From Neelides folsomi (Eukaryota; Arthropoda; Collembola; Neelipleona; Neelidae): a stretch of 64,000 nt of DNA. This document shows, one piece after another, positions 31,926 to 44,082 of this stretch (positions are counted from its first letter, which is position 1; the number at the start of each line of letters is the position of its first letter). The stretch spans positions 248,001 through 312,000 of the forward strand of contig JAQGBZ010000018.1 of assembly GCA_034687125.1 (NCBI GenBank), written 5' to 3'. A model generated the notes under the pieces. The model had not been told where the DNA came from. It made no database searches and saw only the letters and a list, made by a program, of their open reading frames with translations. The position numbers and the translations under genes were made by a program.

Positions 31926-34318
31926 GTGAGTCACACGACCTCAAACCTTCGTCTTGGTCGACTGGATTTCTTTCTTCTTCTCGGCCGTCAGGAAGAGTCG
32001 TTGGAGACGAAGGCTCCTTGGCTACCTCCAAGATCCTACACAGGAAGTCATAAAGTATTTATCATTCCCTGACTTTCTTTTCTTCAATCTCTGAGCTCCG
32101 TGGATTTCCCCGTTTCAGCTCATCAGATTCCTCCGGTTCGTCCCGTTTTATTTAATGCCCTTCTACCTTCAAGCGCATTACCCTGATGGACCTCGGGTTA
32201 TAAATAAGCCGGTCTTGAATTATCCTCATTATACGAGAAACCTGAGGCTAAATCATCCATACATAAGGTCCTGCCCAAGATCGCCTCACATTCCTCAAAA
32301 CTTGCTGATTTAAATTGTGGGGTGGATGGAGGGGGAAACTTTCCATGTTCTTTCTCCTTCTATAGAATTGGAAAGTGGTGATATAAACTCCCTTGCTGCC
32401 ATTACATCCTAAAATGTACAATGTATAATGGCCCTTGAAAGACATTATATTACTTATACTCTTATAAGGCGAAGGAGACAAAGAAGATTGCGAAGAACCA
32501 ACGAAGAATTGAAGGGGAAGAAACCGTCGATCTACCCCACATCAAAATACAGATATCAGGATCTGAGACTCCGGGAGAGACAATCTGGTCATGGCCTATA
32601 AAGTTTTGAGACAAAGTAAGATGCCAATGGCTCAAAACTCCCCAACTGTCAACTTTTACACTCAACATATTGCGGCTTCTAAATTCACTCCCTTGTCATC
32701 TTCTCCGCATTTCCTCACTAAAAAAGAGCCATTGCTTTCCCCCAACCGAAGACTCTTTTCAATAACCCTCTAAATTATTCTCCCGAAACATATAACACGC
32801 AATTCGGAAAATGGATTTCAATTAATATTCAATTATGCATTCATTTTTGCATCTTAATTTAATTGACTGATGGGCTCTGATGTGCATTTTGTAAAAAAAA
32901 AGTTACCAACTGCCTTATTTGATCGGCCTTGAGTCGAAATTATTTATACATTAAATGCGTCATTAATGTACCATTTAAAATGACTAAATGTAAAAGATAT
33001 TGTATTCAAGAAGATTATTTATCGATGTTTAACTTTGCGATGAAAAGTTTTTAGCCAGTTTTGCAAAAAAAAGCATCAGATCTTTCAAGTCATTTGAGAA
33101 CACAGACGGTCATCTTGCTCCTTGTACTTACTTTCCATCTAAACCCATGAGTGACAGTTCCAAAGAAATCAAAAATGACAAATGGAATTATCCGTTTCCT
33201 CTTCATTCAATTGGAGCATTTGGTCATCTTTATATTGAATTTCAACAATGGAAACTTCTAACAAGTAAAAGTGTACGCTTATAGACATTGCACGAGTGAG
33301 CTAAATACTTTTATAACAAAAAACGGTTCAATACAAGTCAGAATGAATTAGAGCATGTGAATGAATAGAAGCATATTATATCTATTTTATATTGAAATTG
33401 AAGAAATATATAAAAAGCTAACATGATCTTTTAATGTGTGGAATAACTAAAAAATATTTGAAAGTTAAACAATGAAATGAGTGAATTTTAATATTCCGAG
33501 AAGTCTTGAATTTGTAGGAGAAAGTGGAAATACATGATATCTGGTTATAAAAGGGGAACTCGAGATTCCTGCTCATCTCTCCTTATATAAGAATCCATTT
33601 GGATATGAAAATGGAGATTTTTGGCACATCTGTGTGAATAAAGAACGTAGAAGGAAAGTATGGTCGTCGAAGGAGGAAAGAGAAGTCATCAATCGATATA
33701 GATCTCCTGTTCCGATATTTGCATTTCTCTTCATTTTCCATTAGGAGACAAAAATCCTCTTAACTCTCCGACTTCTGAAGGAGAAAGAATAAGAATGAGG
33801 GAGATATCCGAAAGAATTGACTTTTTGCCTCGAATTAAAAATTTTTACAGGAATCCCCTCCTTCTCTGAATCCTATGAGTGTAAAAACCTCAGCGGGGAG
33901 AGATGAAAGGGAATCCATTTGAATGCTCCCTATTTGCTCTCCAATTCTTCCCCTTTCAATACTGATTACTTTTACATACTCACTCATCCCTCAACCTTCG
34001 ATGAGTATAAGGGGAAGGTCTATTAATCTCAAGGTTCGGGAGGCTGAGGGAAATGAAGAAGGGTGCACTGCCAGGAATTCCTATCTCTCCTCTGTTTCTA
34101 ACTGCCTCATTTAATTTTCCACTTTTCCCCCTGCCCTTCACTTTCGATATCTCTCTCTGTACAGTTTTCTCTCGCCCTCGCCATCACTCACTCAAACAAA
34201 CTCCAAACCATTTCTTTTTATCTTTTTGATCATTATACCACTTCTAATGTTATAATAATTACAATTTTTAATGTATAATACGCTTGAAATTATTATTGTA
34301 TACATTGTATAGTATACC
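31926..34318. other. Upstream of the DIP gene; no gene seen
   Basis: The first ~130 bp are GC-richer and probably belong to the DIP promoter or leader. A TATAAAAGGGG string at 33546 faces rightward with no recognisable gene behind it. Confidence 0.6.
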
Positions 34319-35215
34319 TAGTATGGAAGGATAAGATGTCCGACTTGTGAATATTTTAATTTTCTTTGGATGTCGCGGACATTTAACCTATGAAACCCTT
34401 TACTAATATGACTGAAAAATTCTTTCCGATGCTGAAAATATCTATTCCAAAGACTTTTACTAAATTAAGCTAAGTTGTCAAGACTAAATAGCGCGCTACA
34501 ATTCAAATATTTAACTATAATGTAAAATCGTAATTAAAGGTACTAAAAGATTTTTGTTTGAGTATTGAATCAGTATTTCATACAAAAAATTCAAATAAAC
34601 ATAAACCATTGATATTCAAATCAACATCATTCAAATAAGGTTTGATGCCAGTTTTAAATGTCTGCATTTCAATTTTGTAAGCATGATTTGTAACTTAGTG
34701 CCAAGGACTATAAGAACTGAAATCTTTAAGCCCTTTGTTCTATAACTCAACTATAGCTTTTTTATGAATACAAATTAGACATTTGAACTTGATTCAACCC
34801 ATAAGAATAACTAATTTCTCCCCCAGACATGGTTGAAAAACAATCTTAAAACATTCATTGTTGAGGATGAATATTCAGTCGCATAGCCAGATATGAATCC
34901 GTAGGACTAGGGCATATGTTATATGTTGTAGTTGGAGGTTTATTTGAAATGGTATTCAATTTTGGCAAGTCTAAACAAATTAATGTGAAAATGGTGGAAG
35001 GATAACACCAACGAACGAATTCGTGTAAAAGTTGACATTGGCATACCACTTCTTGAACTGTGTGTGAATAACAAGAGATAATTTTTTCAATTAGTGGTAT
35101 TACATTTTAATTACCAACCATTAACCTTCATTTTGATATATGGTTCTTTGGATAAAAGTTTGTAGTTTTTTTAAAAATCGAAAATTAAAATCGGACATTT
35201 TATCCTTCCATACTA
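34319..35215. mobile_element. Non-autonomous TA-flanked inverted-repeat element (~0.9 kb)
   Basis: The ends GTATGGAAGGATAAGATGTC (34321 onward) and GTATGGAAGGATAAAATGTC (minus strand from 35213) both continue CCGA and, after an 11-bp gap in one arm, TTTTAATTTTC. TA lies outside each end. The interior is AT-rich with no transposase-like frame. The flanks outside the TA are also partly inverted copies (TACCTA on the left, TAGGTA on the right), so the true ends may lie some 10-15 bp farther out. Superfamily unproven. Confidence 0.75.
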
Positions 35216-36018
35216 GGTAGTGTATCTGTATACTACAGGTAGTGCTTATTTGTAAATACCTGAATACTGGTAAACTTTTTATTCATAGTTAACAAACTTT
35301 ATTAGATAAATTATATAATAAAAGTTATAAGACTTAAATGATATTTACAAGTTTTAAAATATTAATTCGATTATGGAGAATAAATAATGATTTAAACTTG
35401 TAAATTCCTATTTATTTATTAAAATCTGCATAAAAGTTTTGAATGTTTCGATAGACAGAATGCCCAAGAAGTCTCATTTATGGTGAATGGGATTGTTAAT
35501 AATGTTGAATGTGTTCAAAGTGTCAGGAGGGTGGGAGAGAGTTTTCCTATTCCTGCTTGACTTCATTTCCCTCAACTTGACTCTACCTGACATTCCTCCC
35601 AGATAAAGGGTTAGGAATCAAATTAAACTGTCTCAGTACACAATGCTGCCAACCAAAGACGACCCCAAACGAATCCTCTTCCAATGTATGACAGAGAAGG
35701 GAAATAGGAGTGAGGGGAATTAAAGTGTGCGAGTCAAAGATAACCAAACCCTTATTTACTACTTTATTTACTTCCAATATTCAAAGTAGCAAAAGACTTC
35801 TTGAGAGTCAAATACATTAGGATATTCTCCCTAATAGTATTCTTCATTTTTAATAAGCTTTGAAATGTTGCTTTCAATTCGCATATAAATGAGGAAATTT
35901 ATTGCAAAATAGGACAATACTAATAATAGTTTATTTTAAGTAGGTGGACCAATAAGCCAATTTAATTTAAATTACCATAATGTGTATAAAATCGTTTGTA
36001 AAATTGTAAAATGCTTAC

Positions 36019-36047
36019 CGATAAATAAAGAAAGAGTCGTCGTTGCT
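36019..36047 (-). other. Possible 29-nt minus-strand mini-exon (leader exon?)
   Basis: TTGTTTTCAG and TATCG|GTAAGC flank 29 nt on the DIP strand, 4.1 kb upstream of the DIP start codon. Because the following exon would hold the ATG, it could be an untranslated leader exon. DIP exon 1 has only a moderate candidate acceptor (CACTCAG) to receive it, so this is speculative. Confidence 0.2.
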
Positions 36048-38097
36048 CTGAAAACAAGACACAAAATGATGGAAACGGGGAGATGAGAAAAGCCCGCTTT
36101 TGTCGTCGAGGAACGCGGAGACAGGAGATGATTCCCTTTCTTTTACATCTCTGAGCCACCACAAGTTTCTCTTTGATTCCTCTCAAGATAATAGGATGGT
36201 AATTCTATTAAATGTTGATTTTATCAAGAAGAGTCTTTTATACTATATCTTATTATTGCTCTCATTCTTTTATTTTAATGACGAAACCATATTTTATAAA
36301 ATATTTCAAATAGTAAAGTAGAACTTGAGAAATATATGAGAGATAAATACAAGTTGTAAAATTCAGTTCTAATCCTTTATGCTTATGAATTGTTACGAAC
36401 ACTTTGATAAGATAATTTACGCTTTTCACATCTGAATTTTCCGTTTTTCAAATTACTAAATGTACAATCCAGTTATTGTTCAACTTTTCTTTTAAGGATT
36501 AATAATCTTTTACTTGTTAAATTCAATTCTACCATACTTTGATTGGATTCACTTTTAATACTTGGGAAGATTCGCAAGATAAGATGTTTATAACTAAAGA
36601 TAAGTGATTTAATAATTGAATGGGAAAGTGATAAAAATATTTGAGCCTTTTTGTAAAATTTTTAGTGATTTTTCGGTGTTTTGAATTTGTGGGTTATGCG
36701 GAGAAAGGGGTTTGAGTCTTGGGGAGAGTGTTGAGGGTGGGAATGAGAAGAAAGGCAGAGGGTGAGAGCCAGATGAACTCAGAATGCGTGGAAGGATGTT
36801 GAGGGCTGTTCTTCTCGGCCAGAGGATTCCCTCGCACTGCCGGCGAAAGAGAGAGGAATGTCCAAAATAAAGTTTTCTCTTTCTCCCCATCTTCGTGGAA
36901 AGACAAGCGTCGGGGCTAGTTCAGATGTACATCTCCGCCTTGCCAATAAATGGATACGGGATACAAAAGGCTACGACCAGTGAGACAATGATCGAGAAGG
37001 GGGAAATTGATTCTGATGCTTTTGCGTGATGAAACTCGGTGATCTACTCCAAATTCAACCACAAATTATTTATCTTCTTTCAGTTAAACAAGTGTCGTTT
37101 TAACATTTCTCATCTTCATCGTTGGATTTTTTGAGCGACATGCAAACATACAGAATGTAAAGATAAATATCCATACAAATTCAGATACTACTTACTAATA
37201 ATATTACAAGATCAAACCCAAGTTCTCTGCTGTAATTTGAGCATTCGTCGTTAAACAGATTCATTCTAACTTAACTTTAAATTCTAAGAATCCATAAATA
37301 AAATAATTATTTTAAAATACAACAATTCATGAGCAACATTAATGGATACATTATATGGACGAAATATATTTAAAAATCTTAATTTTTTCATATGACATTT
37401 TATGAGTACCTACATAAATATGCTACTTCACATACATATCTAGATTATAATTAGTGGTTCATCATATAGCTTTTAATTTCTCTTTAGCCCTAATTGTTTC
37501 GTGCTTTTTCTAATAAAGTCATAGAACTTTGACCATTTGCTCCATTGTCTCTCAAAGTGCGTAAGTAAGAATAATAAAACTGGAAGAAAGCTCCACAAGT
37601 ATACAAAATATAAGGACAATGTTGGAAAGAAAAATCTTTTGTTGTCCTTTAATTGGTCGAAAAGTCCATTCATTGACAAGCTATTGTTCTTCCTCACGAG
37701 AATGACCAGCAACCCAGCGGCATCAAAAGGACCTTTTATAAATTCGATTCCTTTCTTTAATGCCACTGGGCTATAAAATTAAATGAATTGGCCAAAGAGA
37801 GAAAGGAATCAATTCTTGAATCTCAAATTTCCATTAATTCAGAAAAGACCCGTGAATGAAAATTAATTAAAATGACAGGCCCGAGTTTAATTCTTTAATA
37901 CCTACATACATCATGTGCGTTTGAAAAGAGGTGAAGAGTTGGGGTTTCCTATCTTTCAAACTTGTTTAATAATCTTTCTCCACTCCTTTCAAAATGATGA
38001 GGTGTTGAAGTAGGAAAATTGAGCCAGGCGGACAAACTTCAGACGTCCAACTTTCTTTTTATTCTCACGTTAAAAGTCCTCGTATTGGTTGTGGTTT

Positions 38098-38122
38098 GGA
38101 GAGAGGAGAGAGAGAGGAAATG
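38098..38122 (+). repeat. Short (GA)n tract
   Basis: A GA-rich run (GGAGAGAGGAGAGAGAGAGG), the type that GAGA-binding factors recognise in arthropods. No gene is seen next to it. Confidence 0.6.
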
Positions 38123-41100
38123 TGTCTTACTGTAATTTAATACGCCTCTTCCTTCTGGATCCATCATCTTTCTTTACAGGGTCAATTGAGCTCGCCACAA
38201 CTGACAACTATCTCTTGATAATATGAACAGATCGTTATTTATTACGTATATTACCAACTCACCTATCTGTATATGTATGTAACACAAATATTATATCGTA
38301 GCATTGCTACAGTAATTATTAATAGTCTTTTCATCTTTAACAGCAAATAAAATTACTTATTTGTACAGATACAGATATAAATATGATATCAATATTCCTG
38401 AATTCATGATCAATCAGCATATGTATATCCTATATTTATTACATACTATTAATGTACACTTACATACGAGGAATACGCATACATAAATGTATTATAAAAC
38501 GTATATAATAAATTACAATTTTTATTAGGTTTACAGATAGTTAATAGCTGTTCTTGATCTTTGGATTTTACGTGGTTATGACTTGGAATGAACTTTCTGA
38601 GATTATAAATACTAACAGGGGAATCTTATTGTTATTAGTATTATTGATTCAATTTGCCCTTGTTCTTCCCTCCCGAATAAATTAATTCCGTTGTGGGTAT
38701 GGCTCTTTGCCATTCTTCCCCCTCCTTCTAATTACTCGTGGGATGAGCCAAGGGTCATTTACGCTCCTCTCTCTGAAACACAAAGTGTGTATAAATCCAA
38801 TGTATACGCTAATCAGATCTCTTCACTACCGCAATAAAGGATCATGTTATATTCTAATTTCTTGGCATTCAAATCAGGGCAAGGAACGATTTCAAGAATT
38901 CCCTTTTGCCTCATTGCAACCTTGCAAATATCTCTACTTGTTTAGTCAAATTTTAAAATAATGATTCTTCGAAAATTAAATATAATAAAGGTACAATAAT
39001 TCTTATTATGACAATCTGTAAATATGAAAAATTGATTTTCCTTCCAAATTATATGCGAACGTTGATTTGATCAAGCCAATTTCTCATTTTTAGTTATTTG
39101 TTGAATTTAAGTCGATTTACTTATTTGTCGCTTTACAAACTTCACAAAAGTCTAAAAGGCTCTGAGTCCCGATTCATCCTAATGTCAGGGTTGAAGTGTT
39201 CTCAAGTAATTTCCCCCCTCGTGATTGTTAACTGAGGAGACAAATGCATTTTTTTGAAAAAAGTGCTACAACGGAAGACATTAGCGCACCTGCTAACCAA
39301 TGAATTCTCAGAGTGTTAGTTGAGCCATCAATCAATCCAACCTCCTCACTCTTTGTCCGGAAGCCACTAACCGTAAAATAAACTCGGAGTTTTTCCCCTT
39401 TATTTGCACATTTACTCCCTCCCCCCTTTCATACACATTTCAACGATTCTCACTTCTAACCGCTCAATCTTTAATAGATGAAATTCCTTTTTCTTGCACT
39501 ACTTCTTGTAATAGACATACTTTTGTGTTGGTATTTTACATACCAATTACTACTACTTGTAAATTATAAATAATATTCAATTTTACACAATAATATCAGA
39601 TAATTTCGAATAGATTATCGAACTACAGAAATGCCAATAAGATCATAAATAAATTCATTAAAGTTGATTACAAAAACTTTTCCAAATTTTCCAAGCTAGC
39701 ATACTTAACCTACTATATTTATCCAACATGTACATATGTAATAAGTTTGTTATATGATTATATGGCACTTAAGTACCTAACTGTTTTCAGTGAGCGGGAA
39801 ATATCTTGGAAACTATTTATGAACGTATAATATATAAAAAATTTATTGTGTGAGAGTACAATATTTAACAACTTTGAATACAAGTAGATAATATGAAGAG
39901 CTACATCATCTGCTTGATTAATCCAAATTTTATAAAACTTCGAAAACAAGCCTTTTTTCAATCTCGACCATAATTTAGAAGTATATATATGTATTAGGTA
40001 TATTATGTACGATATACTACATGATATAACTCAATTATATAAATGAATTACAATAAACATTTACATAGGCCTCTAACACTTTCTTTTAGAATAAATACTA
40101 TATTTTTATTAAATTTAATTTAATAAAATTTAATGAGATTAAATCTCTAACTAATTTACGAGTACATTAACGTTTATACATGCATTTTTCTTTTTCTAAC
40201 TACGCTATTGGGCTGATTATTGTAATACATAACTAATGTCCTAGTTTGTTCTTAAAATCCCCCAAACAGACTTTCCCTGATGAAATAGTATTGAAATTTT
40301 GCCTAGATTTTATAAGATCAACCTTAGTTTGAATGAGAAGATACAAATAGAAGAGAAACGGCCGTTCGTTGAAAGTAAATATTTGTGTCAGATTAATGTC
40401 AGTCAAGACTGGCTCAGCCTCGACTTTCCCTTCCCAAGAGAAATCAAGTTTCGCCCTAATTAAAAATTCGCCATCCTAAATTGCCGTCTATTCTCTTCAT
40501 CCTGTCTCTCAAATGTAGGCTTACTTAGCTAAACTATGTAGCTGCAAAGTTATTGAAATTTAATTGCAATAACTTATATTTTAAGTAGCTCAATAAATTG
40601 CTATATTTGCACATTTACGTATTTAAATGCTACTCAATTTGTCGGGATTCTGTGAATGCAATACGATGTGCATAATACACTATGTAAATACGTTCAGTTC
40701 ATACATACTACATTATTACACACTTTAATTACTATATTATAAGGTTTGATTTGGTATATTATATTTGAAATAAAACCCTAAACTTTTTTTACAAAACCCA
40801 TTTAGGAGTCGGAAGTTAAGTATGTTACTACTATGTACATACAGGGCAAACTTTATGGCCAGAGCTGTATAAATAAACGTTCATAAATACAATTCTTGAA
40901 ATGTCAATTTAAAAAAATTAAATGTAATATTTTCAAGTAAATTTTTCCCAAGCATACCATATGACTGTGTAACCTAATTAGGTACCTACCTATAGTACCT
41001 ACATTAAGTGTTTTTATGCTTTTAACATTCATTTCATACTGTTGGGGTTATATTGAAAATTCCTCTAGAGAGTTGAGGATTCAAGTTTACAAATAAAATT

Positions 41101-43984
41101 GAGTAATGGAAACTATCTTCCGTGTATTTCGAGAACTCCCGATTTTCTAGGGAAAATTCGGGATCTTTCTCACTAGGTTGCGCGTAGAATCCTCCGAGAA
41201 AGCAATATCAAAAGCGGAAGGGGATTTGAGAACCTTTTGAGCGGTGAAACGAAAGTGATATTGCGGAACCTAAAAATAAAATATCGATAACAGAGGTCAC
41301 AATTATAATAAACATAAATATTCATATCATACATAAAATAGAATTACTAAATTATTAATAAAAATGTAAAAGTAAAATTGTATTGGATATTAATTAAATA
41401 TAGTAGTTATAAACTATCGCAGTAAAGTAATAAGATAATGATATATGATTTTGGATAGAAAGGCTTTTTAAAGAAAATGAACTTGAATAGGAATTTTAGA
41501 ACTAGAATTTTAAATCATGATTAGACTTTGATTTATTACATCAGCAATAAACAACTTTGTATGTTTTTTAAAAGATGTTATATATTTTATAAATTGTCCG
41601 AGAAAGGAGTTTTGGTAAAGTGGAATAAGTTTGGCCATGAGCAAGTCTAAATGTTTATGCCTCTTTGGTCGTAAATCGGGAAAAGTTACACGAAATAAAA
41701 GGGACGTCATAAAGGAGAATAAGAAACAGTTTCCATCATAAAGTTATTGTAAGCTTCCTTCAATGATCGATCGAAATCAAAGGCTGGCTGCAAGTTTCTT
41801 AAGAGGATGCATTCGTGGTGAAAAAATGACCGATATTGTGGGGGAAGTTGTAAGGGGGGAAGTTCGTCCAGTTGTTGCGGGCGTCTCTGGCAGTTGATGT
41901 ATCCGTGTATCTCCGTTACTTCCGTAACGTTGGACCCAACTGTTACATAGATTACCCTCGTGGATTTGGAGTCTCATATTCATCGGTCTTCTTTTACTTG
42001 ATTTCCTCTCCGGCACACTCTCGTCTAACTCAATTCCAATCTCAAGAAATCCCATTGGGAAGGGCTCTCTATCTAATCAAATGATCCATGCTTCTTTATT
42101 TTTACTCCGTTGGCCCGTTTCCCCCCTTCTCCGATCAAAGTTAGCCAACCAGACTCAAACTCCTATTCCAAATTCAGACATAAATTAGAAAACGAGAAAA
42201 TAAAATCTGTTTTAAATCCCCCTTTAAAGTCCCTACAATGGAAAACACTACCTTCATTACTCCATTAACTTATTTTTGCTCAACCTATATTTTCCCCAAT
42301 GATCCTTCCCCCTTCCTTCCCGGAAACGTTAAAAAACGTCAAATGTTGAGAAAAATTCCATTTGAAAGCTTTATCATGTTACAATTTCATTTCCAGATAA
42401 TTTTTCAATTCAATAGAACGTCTAATTTTATTAATTCATTTAAAAACAAGAATAATTAATTCTTATTGAAACTTGAGTTACTGGTTGGTTTCTTTTAGTT
42501 ATGGATTCAAGATGTGTCTTTGAGAAAGGCGAGTAAAGTGGAGATTCATATCACGGATTGGAGAAAAGAAGAGAGTTGATTTGATGCCTTTTTATGTCCA
42601 ATCAAGGGTCTCGCGTTTCAAAGTTGATTCCTCGGGCCGATGAGAAAAGCCATGGAGCTCCTTGGTTCTTCTGTTAAGCCGAAGATCTAAAGATTCTCAA
42701 CACAACAAGCCCTCCCACATTACCTCAACAAAGGAGAGCTAACGAACACTTAAGGACGAATATCCCCAGAATCCGGAAAGAGAAATTTGTTAGGAAACCC
42801 CCAAGTCCCAAGTTTATTCTCAATGAATATGAATTTGAGGATGAATAAAGGGCTTTTTCATGAGAGGCTCTCCACTCCACTCCTCGTCCAACTGAAGGAG
42901 GTGGAAGTTAAAATGATCTATGGAGTGAGTGAATGGAGTCCTTCCCCTCTTCATTTGATTTCATCATTTCGACATTCCGCCGCGACTCTCCAACTCTTTT
43001 GCATCACGTATTCCGCTCTGGTTGTTGACTATGGCCAATCAAATCACCGGACCCGAACATCAAAATCTTTTATTTATGACTTATGACTCTGGCACTTCAG
43101 AGCGTAAGACCTGAAATTTATTTTCGCAAATTCTACTAACTTCTCCACTTTCCCAACAACTTTCACATCTCACCAGAATGAAGGCTGGAATGTTAAATTT
43201 TTATTTTCAATATTTAAATGGCAGCGGAATTTATAATCGAATTATCATTTCCTTAATTATTATTTAACTTATTTTTAATTGGAAGCTACATCATTCTCAA
43301 AGGAAAATATTTAGGATGATTTGCCAATTAAAATTTTTAATAAATAGTGAAAAATAAGAATTTAAGTAACTTTAATGTATAGTAGTACACATTTGCAGTT
43401 AAAGGATAAGATCAGCTACAATGTAACAATGTACGAGTAGATTATTGAAATTATATTCCTAAGATATATTATAATATTATTGGTAGTATGGCAATGGCGT
43501 TAAATGAACTCATTTGAAAAAGCCTTTAGTTGATTTGTGTGGCTTTTATTCTACAAAATAAGTATGTAATGGTAATTTTGAATGGTAGCAAGGGTCCTTA
43601 GAATTCCGTCTCAAATTTCTCAAATAAAAGGGTGGTGGAAAATGGTGTCAGAGAGTTTGGGGCCTCTTTCTCTCCGCTTCTTTCTTGGGAAACGGGGGAA
43701 ATAGTGAAAGGAATCTTGAGAGAAGAAAGAGTTCCACTTAGGACTCCAAAGGTGTGAGTGTAGAAAGTATGAATTGCAGGCTCTAGTGACTTCCGCTCCC
43801 GCCGCCCAGCTTTCATGACTTCATAAACATTAGCATTAGCTTAACTACTCCCTTTCAAGCCCCCCAAACTTGGATTGGAGATCCTTTCACAGTCCAAGAC
43901 TCTTTCCTCAAACTTGAAAGGAAAAGTGTGTGGGCCGATGGAAAAAGGGCTGGGAAAACTCGACGGGAATCAAAAGTCCCTTAC

Positions 43985-44082
43985 CTCAACTTTCTCATTC
44001 CCTCCCTGATTGTGAGCGGAGATGAAATGCCCGGGTGAAGTGCCCTCTTTGTCCCTGTATGTTCTCAATCTTAATTTGAAGC
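43985..44082 (-). other. Possible isolated minus-strand coding exon, unknown gene
   Basis: A very good acceptor (GGCGGTTGTTCCTTGCAG) and donor (GAG|GTAAGG) flank 98 nt. One frame is fully open and runs from FKLRLRTYRDKEGTSPGHFI to SAHNQGGNEKVE. The frame needs one base from an upstream exon and ends in phase 0. I do not recognise the peptide, and no neighbouring exon was found. It could be an upstream exon on the DIP strand, an exon of an unseen gene, or chance. Confidence 0.3.

Noticed and set aside
33546-33556. TATAAAAGGGG, a promoter-like string
   Set aside because: No leader, start codon or signal-peptide exon follows; similar strings occur elsewhere (for example 26096 and 26131).
40848-40880. 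TACAGGGCAAACTTTATGGC, a transposon-end-like string
   Set aside because: No inverted partner was found within the window, so it is unsupported as an element end.
41777-42055. 92-codon minus-strand frame, first considered as a partner of the 43985-44082 exon
   Set aside because: No suitable acceptor and donor pair in phase, and the peptide matches nothing I know.
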